DNA of 64,000 bases from Limosilactobacillus reuteri (GCF_020784725.1 NZ_JAJGTZ010000023.1:91311-155310); one strand, 5' to 3'. Shown: positions 41,668-52,612, numbered from the stretch's first letter. Notes: generated from the letters alone by a model not told the origin. Program-made: numbers and translations.

Positions 41668-42981
41668 TTATTCAACTTCGGCATCAGTTTCTGTCGGTGC
41701 CTTCTCTTTTCCGTAATTATCTAAATATGCATTATATTTTTCACGGTCAAGAGCGCCTTCAGATTCACCGATAACAAGTGTGGCGATCGAATTACCAACC
41801 ACGTTTACAGCAGTTCGTCCCATATCAACGAAACGATCAATTCCAGCAATGAAAGTCAAACCAGCCATTGGAACACCAATTGTAGAAACACTAGCGAGTA
41901 ATACAACAAAAGAAGCTCCTGGAACTCCCGCCATTCCCTTACTAGTAATCATCAAAACTACTAGCAGAGTAATTTGGTGAGAAATACTAAGATGAAGTCC
42001 ATATGCTTGTGCTAAGAAGATTGCTGCTAATGATTGATAAATTGCAGATCCATCAAGATTAAAAGTATAACCAGTTGGGATAACAAAAGCTGTAATCCCC
42101 TTGCTTACCCCCATCTCGTGCGTCTTTTTCATCAAACGAGGCAACGTAACTTCTGAACTAGCAGTAGTAAATGCTAAGACAATCTCATCAAGGATAGCGC
42201 GCATCGTCTTCCAATAACGTAAATGGAAAATATGAGCAGTTATACCGAGGACAACAATAATAAAGATTAACATTGTCACATACGCAATCACAATAAATAA
42301 TCCTAATGGTAGCAGAGCACTAATACCCATTTCGGCGATTGTCATTCCAATTAAACCAAAGACCCCAATTGGTGCAAACTTCATGACCCAATTAGTAACT
42401 TTGAACATAACTTCTGAAACTGCATTTAATACATCAATTAAAATTTTAGCCTTTTCCCCAACAGCTGCAATTCCTAATCCGAAGAGAACAGAGAACAGGA
42501 TAACAGGCATCATGTCACCATCAGACATGGATTTAAAAATATTCGTTGGAATAATCGACAAAATTAATGGCCAGAATCCGCTATTATGTTCTGCAGATTT
42601 TGCAGTAGACATATATTGCGAAATATCAGTTGCATGAAGTTTATGAATATCAATAAATGAACCTGGATGAGTAATGTTAGCCATTACAATCCCTAAAATC
42701 AACGCAATTGTGGTTAACACTTCAAAATAAATTAATGTTTTTCCACCAATCCGTCCTAACTTTTTAATATCACCAATATTAGCAATTCCGACAGTCAAGC
42801 AAGAAACAACAATTGGCATTACGATCATTTGAATCAGCCGGATAAAGATTGTTCCTAAGCTCTGCATAACAGTGATGGCACCCTTATTTTGATAGAAAAT
42901 CAATCCACAAATAATACCAAGAGCCAGCCCAATCATAATTTGCCAGCCCATACTAAGGCGCCCGAAACGATATCGCTTCAC
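41668..42981 (-). CDS. Dicarboxylate/glutamate:cation symporter (DAACS family)
   Basis: A 437-residue transporter with eight membrane segments and two re-entrant loops. The conserved elements are TTASSEVTLPRLMKKTHEMG (serine-rich loop), PTGYTFNLDGSAIYQ and AGIDRFVDMGRTAVNVVGN. Substrates in the family are glutamate, aspartate, succinate or fumarate. The start is GTG with GGGAGA upstream. Confidence 0.92.
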   Translation of the reverse strand: MKRYRFGRLSMGWQIMIGLALGIICGLIFYQNKGAITVMQSLGTIFIRLIQMIVMPIVVSCLTVGIANIGDIKKLGRIGGKTLIYFEVLTTIALILGIVMANITHPGSFIDIHKLHATDISQYMSTAKSAEHNSGFWPLILSIIPTNIFKSMSDGDMMPVILFSVLFGLGIAAVGEKAKILIDVLNAVSEVMFKVTNWVMKFAPIGVFGLIGMTIAEMGISALLPLGLFIVIAYVTMLIFIIVVLGITAHIFHLRYWKTMRAILDEIVLAFTTASSEVTLPRLMKKTHEMGVSKGITAFVIPTGYTFNLDGSAIYQSLAAIFLAQAYGLHLSISHQITLLVVLMITSKGMAGVPGASFVVLLASVSTIGVPMAGLTFIAGIDRFVDMGRTAVNVVGNSIATLVIGESEGALDREKYNAYLDNYGKEKAPTETDAEVE

Positions 42982-43230
42982 TTTATATCAATCTCCCTTA
43001 TGTAGTCTTATTATACTTTAGCACATTTTTAGTAAGATTTTAGCAATTTTTAAGATTTTATTTGATTAAATCCGAACACTTTTTACTCTCCCTAGGCATT
43101 TTATTCACTTCAATAAAATAATTCTAATTTATAATTCGTAATTTTAACTAAAGAAAAATAAGACCGCTACTAAGAATTTCTCTAATATGATAGAGTGTTT
43201 AGAGAAGATTTAATTGAACAGGAGTAATTT

Positions 43231-43842
43231 ATGAACGCTTGGATAACGGAATTTATTAATCAGTTTGGTTATTTTGCAATTACCTTACTAATTGCCCTTG
43301 AAAATGTCTTTCCCCCGCTACCATCCGAAATTATCCTTACAATGAGCGGATTCATGACGACCACCACCTCATTATCAATTATTGGTGTAATTATCGCCGC
43401 AACAATTGGCTCGCTTATCGGGGCGCTTATCTTATATACTCTTGGTCGCCAGTTAACTGTTACACGCCTTGAACGTCTTCTTGCACACCGCTTCTTTAAG
43501 CTTTTAGGTTTTCATCAAGATGATGCTAAAAAAGCAGTCGATTGGTTTAATAAGCACGGCACAGGCGGAATTCTTTATGGACGTTGCATTCCTGTTATTC
43601 GCAGTTTGATCTCTATTCCTGCAGGGATTGCTCAAACCTCATTAGGAAAATTCTGCCTTCTCACTACTATCGGGAGTGCAATCTGGAATACACTGCTTGT
43701 TGTTCTCGGCGCGTGGGTCGGCCAATCGTGGAATAAAATTGTTATTATCTTTAATGATTATACAACCGTTGCTATTATCATCATGGCGATTACTTGCTTA
43801 TACTTTGCTTATCGGTGGTATCAAAAAAGAATTAAAAAATAA
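43231..43842 (+). CDS. DedA family membrane protein
   Basis: A 203-residue DedA/SNARE-associated protein with FPPLPSEIILTMSGF near the start, GSLIGALILYTLGRQL and GRCIPVIRSLISIPAG. DedA proteins are linked to membrane homeostasis, undecaprenyl phosphate or phospholipid flipping. AGGAG precedes the ATG. A gap of about 250 bases before it (42982-43230) is AT-rich with no gene seen. Confidence 0.92.
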   Translation: MNAWITEFINQFGYFAITLLIALENVFPPLPSEIILTMSGFMTTTTSLSIIGVIIAATIGSLIGALILYTLGRQLTVTRLERLLAHRFFKLLGFHQDDAKKAVDWFNKHGTGGILYGRCIPVIRSLISIPAGIAQTSLGKFCLLTTIGSAIWNTLLVVLGAWVGQSWNKIVIIFNDYTTVAIIIMAITCLYFAYRWYQKRIKK

Positions 43843-43911
43843 AATGATTCAGTTTCTATTAGTAAATAGCACTAACGCCATTACTATCAAAACTGAACCA
43901 TTTTTCATATA

Positions 43912-44910
<999 letters not shown>

Positions 44911-44941
44911 TCAGCGCCCCTTTCTTCATTTTAGGTTAAAA

Positions 44942-46393
44942 CTATTTTAAAGCATCAACGAATCGTTGCCAACCTTCATTTCCAGCTGTGTTATCCTTAA
45001 AGACTCCTGCATTTTCCAAAACATTGGCAAAGACATTAGCAAGTTCTTGTTCCATAACCTCATCGACATTATCCTCGGTGATATTAATCCTTGACTGAAC
45101 TTCTTTTGCCCATGGAAGATGACTATCTGCAATCTTATTTTCAGCACCAAGCCAAAACTTCTTGACTTCATTTAACTCATCCTTAAGCCGCGCTGGTAAG
45201 ATAGCACGACCCATCACTTCAATCAAACCGATATTTTCCTTTTTAATGTGCCATAGCTTTTCATGTGGATGGAAGATTCCGAGTGGATATTCATCACTAG
45301 TATTATTATCCCGCAAAACTAAATCAAGAACAAACTTATCACCTTCCCGATGCATAATTGGGGTAACAGTATGATGACGAGTTTGCCCATCAAAAGCCTT
45401 AATATCAAGACTTTCATCACTGTATTGATCCCATACTTTAATAATATGCGTACCAAGGTCAATTAATTGCTCAGTATCTGTACTAGTTAAACGAATATCA
45501 CTCATTGGCCAGTTAACGATTCCTGCATTAACAGCTGGATATTCATCAAAGTGCAATTCTTTCTTAATGGAGGCCTTCATCATTGGGAAAATATGCTTGC
45601 CACCTTGGTAGTGTTCATGAGCAAGCATTGAACCACCAACAATTGGTAAATCAGCGTTGCTTCCAACGAAATACGTCGGGAATTGCTTTTCAATTTCAAC
45701 CAAGTTAATTAAAGTTTGCCGATTAATCTCCATTGGCTCATGCTTACTATCAAGGAAGATACAGTGTTCGTGGAAGTAAGCGTATGGCGAATACTGGAAT
45801 CCCCATTGTTGGCCGCCTACTGTAATCCGAATAATACGGTGGTTGCTTCGGGCTGCTTGTCCAAGACGTCCCTTATAACCCTCATTTTCCATGCAAAGGG
45901 CACATTGCGGGTACTTCTTAGCGGTATCATGAGCAGCCGCGGCAATTGCTTTGGGATCCTTTTCCGGCTTTGAAAGATTGATGGTAATTTCAAGATTGCC
46001 GTACTTAGTTGGTTTATCAAAGACAACATTCTTCTTAATAGCAGCTACTTTAACATAGTCGTTACTAGTACATAGGTTATAGAACCAATCAGTCGCACTT
46101 GATGGAGATTGTTGGTACTTTTCCCAGAATTTATGATTAACTACTGATGGTGTTGGTGTCATCAAATCATAAAGTTGATCGTTTAAAATTTCCTTGGCAG
46201 TTTGACCATCATCAATTTTACCGCGTTGAACAGCTAAATCAACAAGTTGACTAACAAGAGATTCATCATCTTTAGCTTCAACATCTTCATCACCAACAAG
46301 GCCCCGAATCTTGTTTAAGATATAGATCCGGTCGAGTGGTTCATAAGTTCCACTAGCAATCACTTGGTCAGCAAACTTTTCCATTAACTTCAT
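44942..46393 (-). CDS. galT: UDP-glucose:hexose-1-phosphate uridylyltransferase (class II GalT)
   Basis: A 483-residue class II GalT of the Gram-positive type, longer than the E. coli enzyme. It contains ALCMENEGYKGRLGQAARSN, the uridylylation region GGSMLAHEHYQGG and HREGDKFVLDLVLRDN. It converts galactose-1-phosphate to UDP-galactose in the Leloir pathway. galK lies 26 bases upstream and galR 37 bases downstream, forming one operon. Confidence 0.95.
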   Translation of the reverse strand: MKLMEKFADQVIASGTYEPLDRIYILNKIRGLVGDEDVEAKDDESLVSQLVDLAVQRGKIDDGQTAKEILNDQLYDLMTPTPSVVNHKFWEKYQQSPSSATDWFYNLCTSNDYVKVAAIKKNVVFDKPTKYGNLEITINLSKPEKDPKAIAAAAHDTAKKYPQCALCMENEGYKGRLGQAARSNHRIIRITVGGQQWGFQYSPYAYFHEHCIFLDSKHEPMEINRQTLINLVEIEKQFPTYFVGSNADLPIVGGSMLAHEHYQGGKHIFPMMKASIKKELHFDEYPAVNAGIVNWPMSDIRLTSTDTEQLIDLGTHIIKVWDQYSDESLDIKAFDGQTRHHTVTPIMHREGDKFVLDLVLRDNNTSDEYPLGIFHPHEKLWHIKKENIGLIEVMGRAILPARLKDELNEVKKFWLGAENKIADSHLPWAKEVQSRINITEDNVDEVMEQELANVFANVLENAGVFKDNTAGNEGWQRFVDALK

Positions 46394-46419
46394 TTTCTCA
46401 TTCCCCCACTAAAATACTA

Positions 46420-47598
46420 TTAAAGCTTATGTGGTCCATCAACAACTTCAGCATCATAGAAACTGGCATCGTAACCAATCTTGTCACGATAGATCTTGCC
46501 AACGTTCTTCTTAAAGTCGTCTGCTGAAGCCTTCTTAACAATAGCAATCGCACTGCCAGCAAATCCACCGCCGACCATTCGGGCACCAAGGCAGCCTGGT
46601 TGATCCCATGCGTTTTCTGCTAGGGTGTCAAGTTCTTTACCAGTCACTTCATAATCGTATTTAAGTGATACATGAGAAGCATTGATCAAGCGGCCTAATT
46701 CTTCAAGATCACCCTTTTCCATTGCATCAATGGCTTTCTTTGTTCGTTCATTTTCACTAACTGCATGACGGGCACGACGAATTAATGTATCATCATCAAT
46801 CAAATAAGTGTATTGATCAAATGTATCGGAATCTAATTCACCTAACTTATCTATATCTAGTTTCTTGTTAAGGCGTTTAACTGCTTCTTCACATTCTTGA
46901 ACCCGTTCGTTGTATTTGGAACCCGCTAAGGAGTGGTTCTTATTAGTACTCATGATAACAATTTCATAGTCACCAAGTTCGAGTGGGAGGTACTTATATT
47001 CAAGAGTATTACAATCAAGATAAATTGCGTTATTCTCTTTACCCATCCCGACAGCAAACTGGTCCATGATTCCAGAATTAAGACCAACAAAATCATTTTC
47101 AGTCTTTTGTCCGAGTTTGACTAATTCAATTTCATCAATATCAAGGTTAAATTCATCTTTCAAGATATTTCCCATCAACATTTCAATTGATGCTGATGAC
47201 GATAAGCCCGAACCATAAGGAAGAAAACCGTGGATGTATAAGTTAAATCCGTGATCAATCTTGAAGCCCTGTTGCTTTAGATAAACAAGCATCCCTTTAA
47301 AGTAATTAACCCACTTTTCATCTTTAGCACTTTGCGGTTCTGTATCATTAATGTCAAAAGTAATAACCTTACTGTCTTCTTCTTTTGCCGAATTAGCCGA
47401 GTAAATGGCTACTGTTGTGTCTTCACGCGGTCCATATACTCCATAGGTTCCAATACTGATTGCACACGGGAAAACATGACCGCCATTATAATCAGTATGT
47501 TCCCCGATCACATTAATCCGTCCTGGTGAGAAAAATACATCTTTCCCTGGTTCTTTAAACACATCTTGGTATTCAGCTAAAAATTGTTGCTTATCCAT
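46420..47598 (-). CDS. galK: Galactokinase
   Basis: A GHMP kinase of 392 residues with the galactokinase signature GRINVIGEHTDYNGGHVFPC, the ATP loop LPYGSGLSSSASIEM and the third motif ARMVGGGFAGSAIAIV. It phosphorylates galactose at C1. The frame is open from 47613, but the AGGTTATTC/GGAGG arrangement fits the ATG at 47598. It is the first gene of galKTR; a palindromic operator and a cre-like site lie upstream. Confidence 0.96.
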   Translation of the reverse strand: MDKQQFLAEYQDVFKEPGKDVFFSPGRINVIGEHTDYNGGHVFPCAISIGTYGVYGPREDTTVAIYSANSAKEEDSKVITFDINDTEPQSAKDEKWVNYFKGMLVYLKQQGFKIDHGFNLYIHGFLPYGSGLSSSASIEMLMGNILKDEFNLDIDEIELVKLGQKTENDFVGLNSGIMDQFAVGMGKENNAIYLDCNTLEYKYLPLELGDYEIVIMSTNKNHSLAGSKYNERVQECEEAVKRLNKKLDIDKLGELDSDTFDQYTYLIDDDTLIRRARHAVSENERTKKAIDAMEKGDLEELGRLINASHVSLKYDYEVTGKELDTLAENAWDQPGCLGARMVGGGFAGSAIAIVKKASADDFKKNVGKIYRDKIGYDASFYDAEVVDGPHKL

Positions 47599-47627
47599 CA
47601 GAATAACCTCCATACATCAAGCAAACA

Positions 47628-47645
47628 TTAGTAAACTTTTACTAA
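47628..47645. promoter_or_regulatory. Perfect palindromic operator upstream of galK
   Basis: TTAGTAAA-CT-TTTACTAA, 8-bp arms around two bases, 30 bases upstream of galK. The same motif with two changes is found before lacS. Probable GalR site. Confidence 0.7.
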
Positions 47646-47676
47646 ATATAATTTACTACTTTTTAACCACCTCGTC

Positions 47677-47691
47677 AATAAGCGCTTACAA
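47677..47691 (-). promoter_or_regulatory. Candidate cre site upstream of galK
   Basis: On the minus strand TTGTAAGCGCTTATT fits the cre pattern at 14 of 15 positions. It lies in the galK/esterase divergent spacer and could affect both directions. Confidence 0.45.
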
Positions 47692-47792
47692 ATAATTCGA
47701 CGCAACAAAGAAAACGATTACACGATAAAGAAGCTGATATACATAATTTCTTCTTTAATGCTACACTAGTCATAAATAATTGGAGGATTCAA

Positions 47793-48761
47793 ATGAGGAA
47801 CTACCAACCGACTGATCTAATTAAGCTTGCTTCACGTACGGGACGCTGGACTATTAAAAAGATTAATAATACGCCCACTTTATACACTACTAACCTTGGC
47901 AGCTACCTTCGTTTTAAGGCTTCAGGGGCTAAAAAGTGTCAAATTACTGTTTTGCCAAATCAAAATTTGCTATCTCCTAGCCAAGTGTTTGCTTTTCGAA
48001 TTGATGATGGAAAGTGGCAACGGGTACAAGCTAGTTTAGCAAACATTGATATTCCACTTGATTCGGCATTACATACTATCGAAATAATGGCAGCCGGTAA
48101 TACTGACATTGATGAAGTTTGGCGAGGTAATGAAGGCTTTGCGATTAAAAACATTTATCTCGACGGAGGTAAAATTACGGCAGCTCCTCAGCGTCCTTTG
48201 GTCAACTTTATCGGTGATTCAATTACGGCTGGTTGCTGGATAATTGGCAATCACCCTGCCGCTGACTACCGACCAGAGACTAACTATGCTGGAATTTGTG
48301 CAGACCTGCTTAACGTTGATAGTGTTCGAATAGCCTACTCTGCTGGGGGAGTGTTAAGACCTGCGACTGGCGGGGTACCAACAGCCGATGTCTTTTTAGG
48401 AAAAATTGATGATCAAACATCATGGACGCCTAATCACCCTAACCTCAACGTGATTAATTTAGGGGTTAATGACCGTCGTTTCCCCCTAGCTCAATTTATT
48501 GCCGCTTTTGACCTTTTTATTCAGCAAGTTAAGCTAACCTTTCCCCATGCTCCTTTAGCAATCATAATTCCTTTTAGTCAGACCTTTGCTTCTGAGATTC
48601 GAAAAATTGCCACTAAACATGACTGTTCGATAATTGAAACTAAAACTTGGCGCCATAGTTTCACTGATGGGCTCCATCCTGATCAAGCTGGCGCTATCAC
48701 TGAAGGAAAAATGCTTGCTCAAGCTTTACAACCTCTTTTACCTCAATTCAGTGTACAATAG
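47793..48761 (+). CDS. SGNH/GDSL hydrolase (carbohydrate esterase CE2-like)
   Basis: A 322-residue cytoplasmic protein. Residues 1-135 look like a beta-sandwich, and residues 140-320 form an SGNH hydrolase with FIGDSITAGCW (Ser block), INLGVNDRR (Asn block) and DGLHPDQAG (Asp-His block). This two-domain order resembles CE2 acetyl esterases. There is no signal peptide. GGAGG precedes the ATG. It is divergent from galK, so sugar deacetylation is conceivable; the tyrosine phosphatase gene follows 29 bases later. Confidence 0.85.
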   Translation: MRNYQPTDLIKLASRTGRWTIKKINNTPTLYTTNLGSYLRFKASGAKKCQITVLPNQNLLSPSQVFAFRIDDGKWQRVQASLANIDIPLDSALHTIEIMAAGNTDIDEVWRGNEGFAIKNIYLDGGKITAAPQRPLVNFIGDSITAGCWIIGNHPAADYRPETNYAGICADLLNVDSVRIAYSAGGVLRPATGGVPTADVFLGKIDDQTSWTPNHPNLNVINLGVNDRRFPLAQFIAAFDLFIQQVKLTFPHAPLAIIIPFSQTFASEIRKIATKHDCSIIETKTWRHSFTDGLHPDQAGAITEGKMLAQALQPLLPQFSVQ

Positions 48762-48790
48762 TAGTAAGAGTTAATACGAGGAGGATTCTC

Positions 48791-49573
48791 ATGGCTAACC
48801 AACGCTTACTTCCAATAAAGAATGGCTATAATTTTCGTGATCTTGGAGGTTATCCAACAGCAGATGGGCATCAAACAAAATGGCATCGACTCATCCGTAC
48901 AGGCTCACTTGCTCATTTAGATCAAACTGATCTGACTGTTTTAGATAATATTCCTATTTCTCTAGATATCGACCTCCGCGCTCCCGACGAAGTAAAGAAA
49001 AATCCTGATCGAGTGCCATCCCAAGCAAAGTATTATCATTTGCCTGTGTTTGAAGCCGACGAAACTGACGCCTCGCATAGTGATGAAGAAATCGCTGCTC
49101 AGATGCAACAACCAGGAAATGGCTATCACCATATGATTGATGTTTATCACCGAATGACCACGACTCCTTCAGCTAAGCAAGCTTATCAGAAATTATTTAA
49201 TCTCTTACTGAATAATGAACACGGTGCCTTGCTATTTCATTGTACTGCTGGCAAAGATCGGACAGGGATGGCTGCTTATCTTATTCTCAGTGCCCTTGGC
49301 GTTGAACAAAAGATTATTATGGAAGATTACTTGCTAACGAATACTGTTACTCAAGATTTTCGTAATCACTGGCTGCAAGACATGCGGAATCATGGAGCCA
49401 GCGAGGAACTAGTGACAAACCGGGCTGCTCTTGCCTCAGTAGCTCCTGATTACCTAAATACAGCAATTAAAGGTATTACTCACAATTACGGAAACGTTAA
49501 TCAATATCTTAATAATTACCTTGATATTACGCCTACCGAAATAAAAGATTTACGAAAATTGTATTTAGATTAG
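48791..49573 (+). CDS. Tyrosine-protein/lipid phosphatase (Y_phosphatase3 family), paralogue of 6380-7174
   Basis: A 260-residue phosphatase with the P-loop HCTAGKDRTG and the N-terminal KNGYNFRDLGGYPTADG. It has the same layout as the pdu-linked phosphatase but clear divergence in between. The Asp-containing loop and AYLILSALGV helix are kept, so it should be active. ACGAGGAGG lies upstream; operon with the esterase before it and the PEBP-like gene behind it is likely. Substrate unknown. Confidence 0.88.
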   Translation: MANQRLLPIKNGYNFRDLGGYPTADGHQTKWHRLIRTGSLAHLDQTDLTVLDNIPISLDIDLRAPDEVKKNPDRVPSQAKYYHLPVFEADETDASHSDEEIAAQMQQPGNGYHHMIDVYHRMTTTPSAKQAYQKLFNLLLNNEHGALLFHCTAGKDRTGMAAYLILSALGVEQKIIMEDYLLTNTVTQDFRNHWLQDMRNHGASEELVTNRAALASVAPDYLNTAIKGITHNYGNVNQYLNNYLDITPTEIKDLRKLYLD

Positions 49574-49608
49574 GCACGATTATAATTGTCTTATAAGGAG
49601 GAATTTTT

Positions 49609-50115
49609 ATGCAAATCTCAGTACCATTAATTAATGGGATGTTAGCAGATGAATATGGTAAATATGCGCCAGCAGCTGATATGCTAGCTGACCATCCAAT
49701 CAAGTCATTTCCAATTAAAATTATCAATGCACCAGCAGAGACAAAGACATTTGCAATCGTCTTTATTGATTATGACTCAACACCTGTCTGTGGTTTCACT
49801 TGGATTCACTGGTTAGCTGCCAACATTCCAGCAACGTTAACAGACATTCCTGCAAATGCTAGTCGAGAATTAGCAGATAAATTTGTTCAAGGAAATAATA
49901 GTAATGCCGGCTCGTTGGTTAACGGAAACCCATTGATAACTAGTGGTTATGTGGGTCCACAGCCTCCCGACAAAACTCATGATTATACTTTAATGGTGTT
50001 TGCGTTAGATGATACTTTACCCTTAAAAAATAAATACTGGCTTAATGACTTTATCCATGCAGCCAAGGGTCATATTCTAGCAAAAGCACAAATCGATTTG
50101 CCAAGTCGTGCATGA
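49609..50115 (+). CDS. YbhB/YbcL (PEBP-like) family protein
   Basis: A 168-residue phosphatidylethanolamine-binding-like protein. It has the family segments TKTFAIVFIDYDSTPVCGFT, FTWIHWLAANIPAT and GYVGPQPPDKTHDYTLMVFA, which hold the ligand-pocket residues (Asp, His, Pro-Pro). No signal peptide is visible. The role of bacterial YbhB proteins is not established. GGAGGAA precedes the ATG. Confidence 0.9.
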   Translation: MQISVPLINGMLADEYGKYAPAADMLADHPIKSFPIKIINAPAETKTFAIVFIDYDSTPVCGFTWIHWLAANIPATLTDIPANASRELADKFVQGNNSNAGSLVNGNPLITSGYVGPQPPDKTHDYTLMVFALDDTLPLKNKYWLNDFIHAAKGHILAKAQIDLPSRA

Positions 50116-50128
50116 GGAGGAACTTATA

Positions 50129-50353
50129 ATGGAAACAAGAATTTTCTTTAACCCAGGCGATTCAGTCGCTAATATTCATGATTATAATGAAGCTGTTCGG
50201 AAGGGACAAATTTTTAAACAAGCACGTCATAATGATGAACTTGTCATCGCTAAAGATCCTAATGATAAAGAATACGCAATTTTTTATGCTAAGGATGCCT
50301 TACCAGCTGAACACGGAAAGTCAAAGCCCTACGAAATTAAAAATCGTCTTTAA
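50129..50353 (+). CDS. Small hypothetical protein
   Basis: A 74-residue soluble protein (METRIFFNPGDSVANIHDYN). It is charged, with no cysteine or membrane segment. GAGGAGGAA fits the ATG at 50129; a start at 50108 overlapping the previous gene is less likely. I do not recognise the family. It closes the esterase-phosphatase-PEBP series and is followed by a terminator. Confidence 0.65.
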   Translation: METRIFFNPGDSVANIHDYNEAVRKGQIFKQARHNDELVIAKDPNDKEYAIFYAKDALPAEHGKSKPYEIKNRL

Positions 50354-50356
50354 AAT

Positions 50357-50395
50357 AAAAAGTGACTCGTGGCAATTTCCACGGGTCATTTTTTT
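50357..50395 (+). terminator. Rho-independent terminator
   Basis: AAAGTGACTCGTGG pairs with CCACGGGTCATTT (one mismatch, one bulge), followed by a T-run. Confidence 0.85.
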
Positions 50396-50410
50396 ATGAT
50401 AATCAAAAGC

Positions 50411-50737
50411 TTAACGACCACCAACAATTTGGGCTGTCGAATTTTCAAGCCGTTCAATTAATGAATCAGCGTTGTTCTTAAAGTCATCAATAAACGAGCG
50501 CGATTGTGGTTGAATGCGTCCTACTTCATCACCCATAATATCCGTAACGACTAGGTCATCCCCATCCCACTTCACATCATCATAATGACCTTCAAGAGCT
50601 TCATCAAAAAATGCTTGGAGTATATCCCGAACAGCATTTTGAATAACAGCCTTTTCGTCAACTTGCTCACCACGTACCTGATGTTGAGCCAGCTGCATTG
50701 CTACTTCTTCCATATTTTCTGGAATTTCAACGCTCAT
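50411..50737 (-). CDS. Hypothetical acidic protein
   Basis: A 108-residue acidic protein with QAFFDEALEGHYDDVKWDGD and TDIMGDEVGRIQPQSRS segments. No recognised domain. GGAGGAATCC precedes the ATG. It lies 22 bases downstream of the 373-residue unknown gene, so the two are probably co-transcribed and may work together. Confidence 0.65.
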   Translation of the reverse strand: MSVEIPENMEEVAMQLAQHQVRGEQVDEKAVIQNAVRDILQAFFDEALEGHYDDVKWDGDDLVVTDIMGDEVGRIQPQSRSFIDDFKNNADSLIERLENSTAQIVGGR

Positions 50738-50759
50738 TATGGATTCCTCCTCTAAAAAA

Positions 50760-51881
50760 TTAATGGCGACGTAATTTCCGCCGAGCCTTTTTACTAAACT
50801 TGATTCCTTGAAGGGACTTCTTTTTCCGCTTTAATTGTGAATCAACTTGATTACCACTACGCTTAGCCACTTGTTGCTTTTGTTGCATTTCGCGTTGACG
50901 TTTGAGCAGGCGCTTACGTTCATATTCGCCCCATGGATTCAATAGGCCACGCATAAAGTCAGCAACTTCCTGCTTATGGTCGTCCATCCACGCTTCTGCC
51001 ACATCTGCATCATCAGTATCGATACCATTACTATTGATGAACGATAAAACTAATTGGGTTTCCCGCTCATCACGATTTAGTGAGGCAAGCATGTCTTCTG
51101 ATGGTTGCATATTAGCAATTGCTTTCAAGCCCAACTTATATTGATCCATGTTAATATAGTCATTTTGCTTCAAGTATTCAAACAAGGCCTGCGCACTTGG
51201 TACGATGTTATGAATTTGCTTAATTGAAATATGTGGATCTAATGGCATCATCATGCCTAATACACGTTGCAAGTTGCTGAAAGTCCATTGACCTGGATAT
51301 TCATTGCATTCTTGAACCATTAATTCCAAGAACTCTTGCACAACATAGTTTAACTCAACATCATCTAATTCAAGATTATTGAATTGGGAAGCCGACTTAA
51401 TAGCTTGTTGCACGTTTGCTAATAAGTCCTTGAACTTCTCCGGTGTCCATGTAATTTCTTTTTTAGCAGGACCTGCTTGAACCGGGGTTGCTTCTGTTTT
51501 GTCATTCTCCGCATTCCCATGTAATTGTGCCCATGTCTTATGTGCTTTCCGACACTCGTTCATCTTTGTCCGTTGTTCTTCCATTGCTTTTACAACTTCC
51601 GCAAGATTTTCAACTTTCAAAAATTCTTGATAAGCTCGCAAAACTGGAACAACCGCAATTCCAAATTGATTAGTTAGTGCTGGATCAGCGATGAATTCCC
51701 CGACCATGACCGCTTTTACTGCTTCTGGTGTCCAAGTAGTATCGGTCAAATGCTGATCATTTGCCATCTGGTTATTAAAACGCGTCAAAATATCCTGTGC
51801 ATGCTTTTGCTGATTAGCAGATAACTGATGATAGTTGGACGAAGTAAGAAACTGGTCAATATGTTGTTCTTGTTCGTTCAT
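50760..51881 (-). CDS. Hypothetical helical protein with basic tail
   Basis: A 373-residue, mostly helical protein with no membrane segment. Twin segments TTWTPEAVKAVMVGEF and ITWTPEKFKDLLANVQ mark an internal repeat at about residues 45 and 155. The last 50 residues are very rich in Lys and Arg (KRKKKSLQGIKFSKKARRKL), suggesting nucleic-acid or ribosome contact. I do not recognise the family. AGGAGGATAT precedes the ATG. Operon with the 108-residue gene. Confidence 0.65.
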   Translation of the reverse strand: MNEQEQHIDQFLTSSNYHQLSANQQKHAQDILTRFNNQMANDQHLTDTTWTPEAVKAVMVGEFIADPALTNQFGIAVVPVLRAYQEFLKVENLAEVVKAMEEQRTKMNECRKAHKTWAQLHGNAENDKTEATPVQAGPAKKEITWTPEKFKDLLANVQQAIKSASQFNNLELDDVELNYVVQEFLELMVQECNEYPGQWTFSNLQRVLGMMMPLDPHISIKQIHNIVPSAQALFEYLKQNDYINMDQYKLGLKAIANMQPSEDMLASLNRDERETQLVLSFINSNGIDTDDADVAEAWMDDHKQEVADFMRGLLNPWGEYERKRLLKRQREMQQKQQVAKRSGNQVDSQLKRKKKSLQGIKFSKKARRKLRRH

Positions 51882-51987
51882 TATCTATATATCCTCCGTC
51901 TCCAAATTGAATTTTCCTTTCTATCATATCATAATTATATCTAGTAAATATAACAAGATTGCTAATATACAAGGAGAAACTATACCA

Positions 51988-52485
51988 ATGCAACGAAAAA
52001 AGATCCAAGAAGCAATGAAAAATGTCTATTTTCAAAAAATGACTGCAAATGGCTATCATGAAATTGAAGAACAAATTGCAAAATTACAACAGCAAAGGCC
52101 TGCAAAAATTGAACAATTAAAAGCAGCTCGTGCGCTTGGTGACTTATCCGAAAATACGGAATATAGTACTGCTAAGCGTGAGTTACGTCACCTTGAGAGC
52201 AGGCTTCGGTACCTCAATAAACAGCTTCAATATGCTGAAATTGTGACTCCCAAGAATGATCACACTATTGATTTAGGGACAACCGTGACAATTGAATTTG
52301 AGGATGACCATGAACAAGAAACTTATCATATTGTGGGAAAGCAGGAAGCTGATCTTGCCAAACAAAAAATCTCCTTTGATTCTCCCCTCGGTCAAGCGCT
52401 TCTTCACCAAACAATTGGGACAACCGTGACTGTTGAAGCTCCGCAATCTTCATATAAAGTTAAAATTGTTAAAGTTGAATTATAA
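51988..52485 (+). CDS. greA: Transcription elongation factor GreA family
   Basis: A 165-residue GreA/GreB-type factor: an N-terminal coiled-coil (YHEIEEQIAKLQQQRPAKIE) whose tip carries ARALGDLSENTEYSTAK, the acidic Asp/Glu residues that stimulate RNA cleavage, followed by an FKBP-like C-terminal domain (TIEFEDDHEQETYHIVG). AAGGAG fits the ATG at 51988, although the frame is open earlier. Lactobacilli often have two GreA copies; whether this is the main one cannot be told. Confidence 0.9.
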   Translation: MQRKKIQEAMKNVYFQKMTANGYHEIEEQIAKLQQQRPAKIEQLKAARALGDLSENTEYSTAKRELRHLESRLRYLNKQLQYAEIVTPKNDHTIDLGTTVTIEFEDDHEQETYHIVGKQEADLAKQKISFDSPLGQALLHQTIGTTVTVEAPQSSYKVKIVKVEL

Positions 52486-52612
52486 TGTTGATAAGTCATT
52501 CAATGCTCCCTAATCCGCTAAAGGAAATTTTTAAATTTATTATTTTCAACAATAGAGTTAATCTTCCGGCCTTTACTTAATTTAAGCGACCGATTAAATA
52601 AACTTTAGGGTA

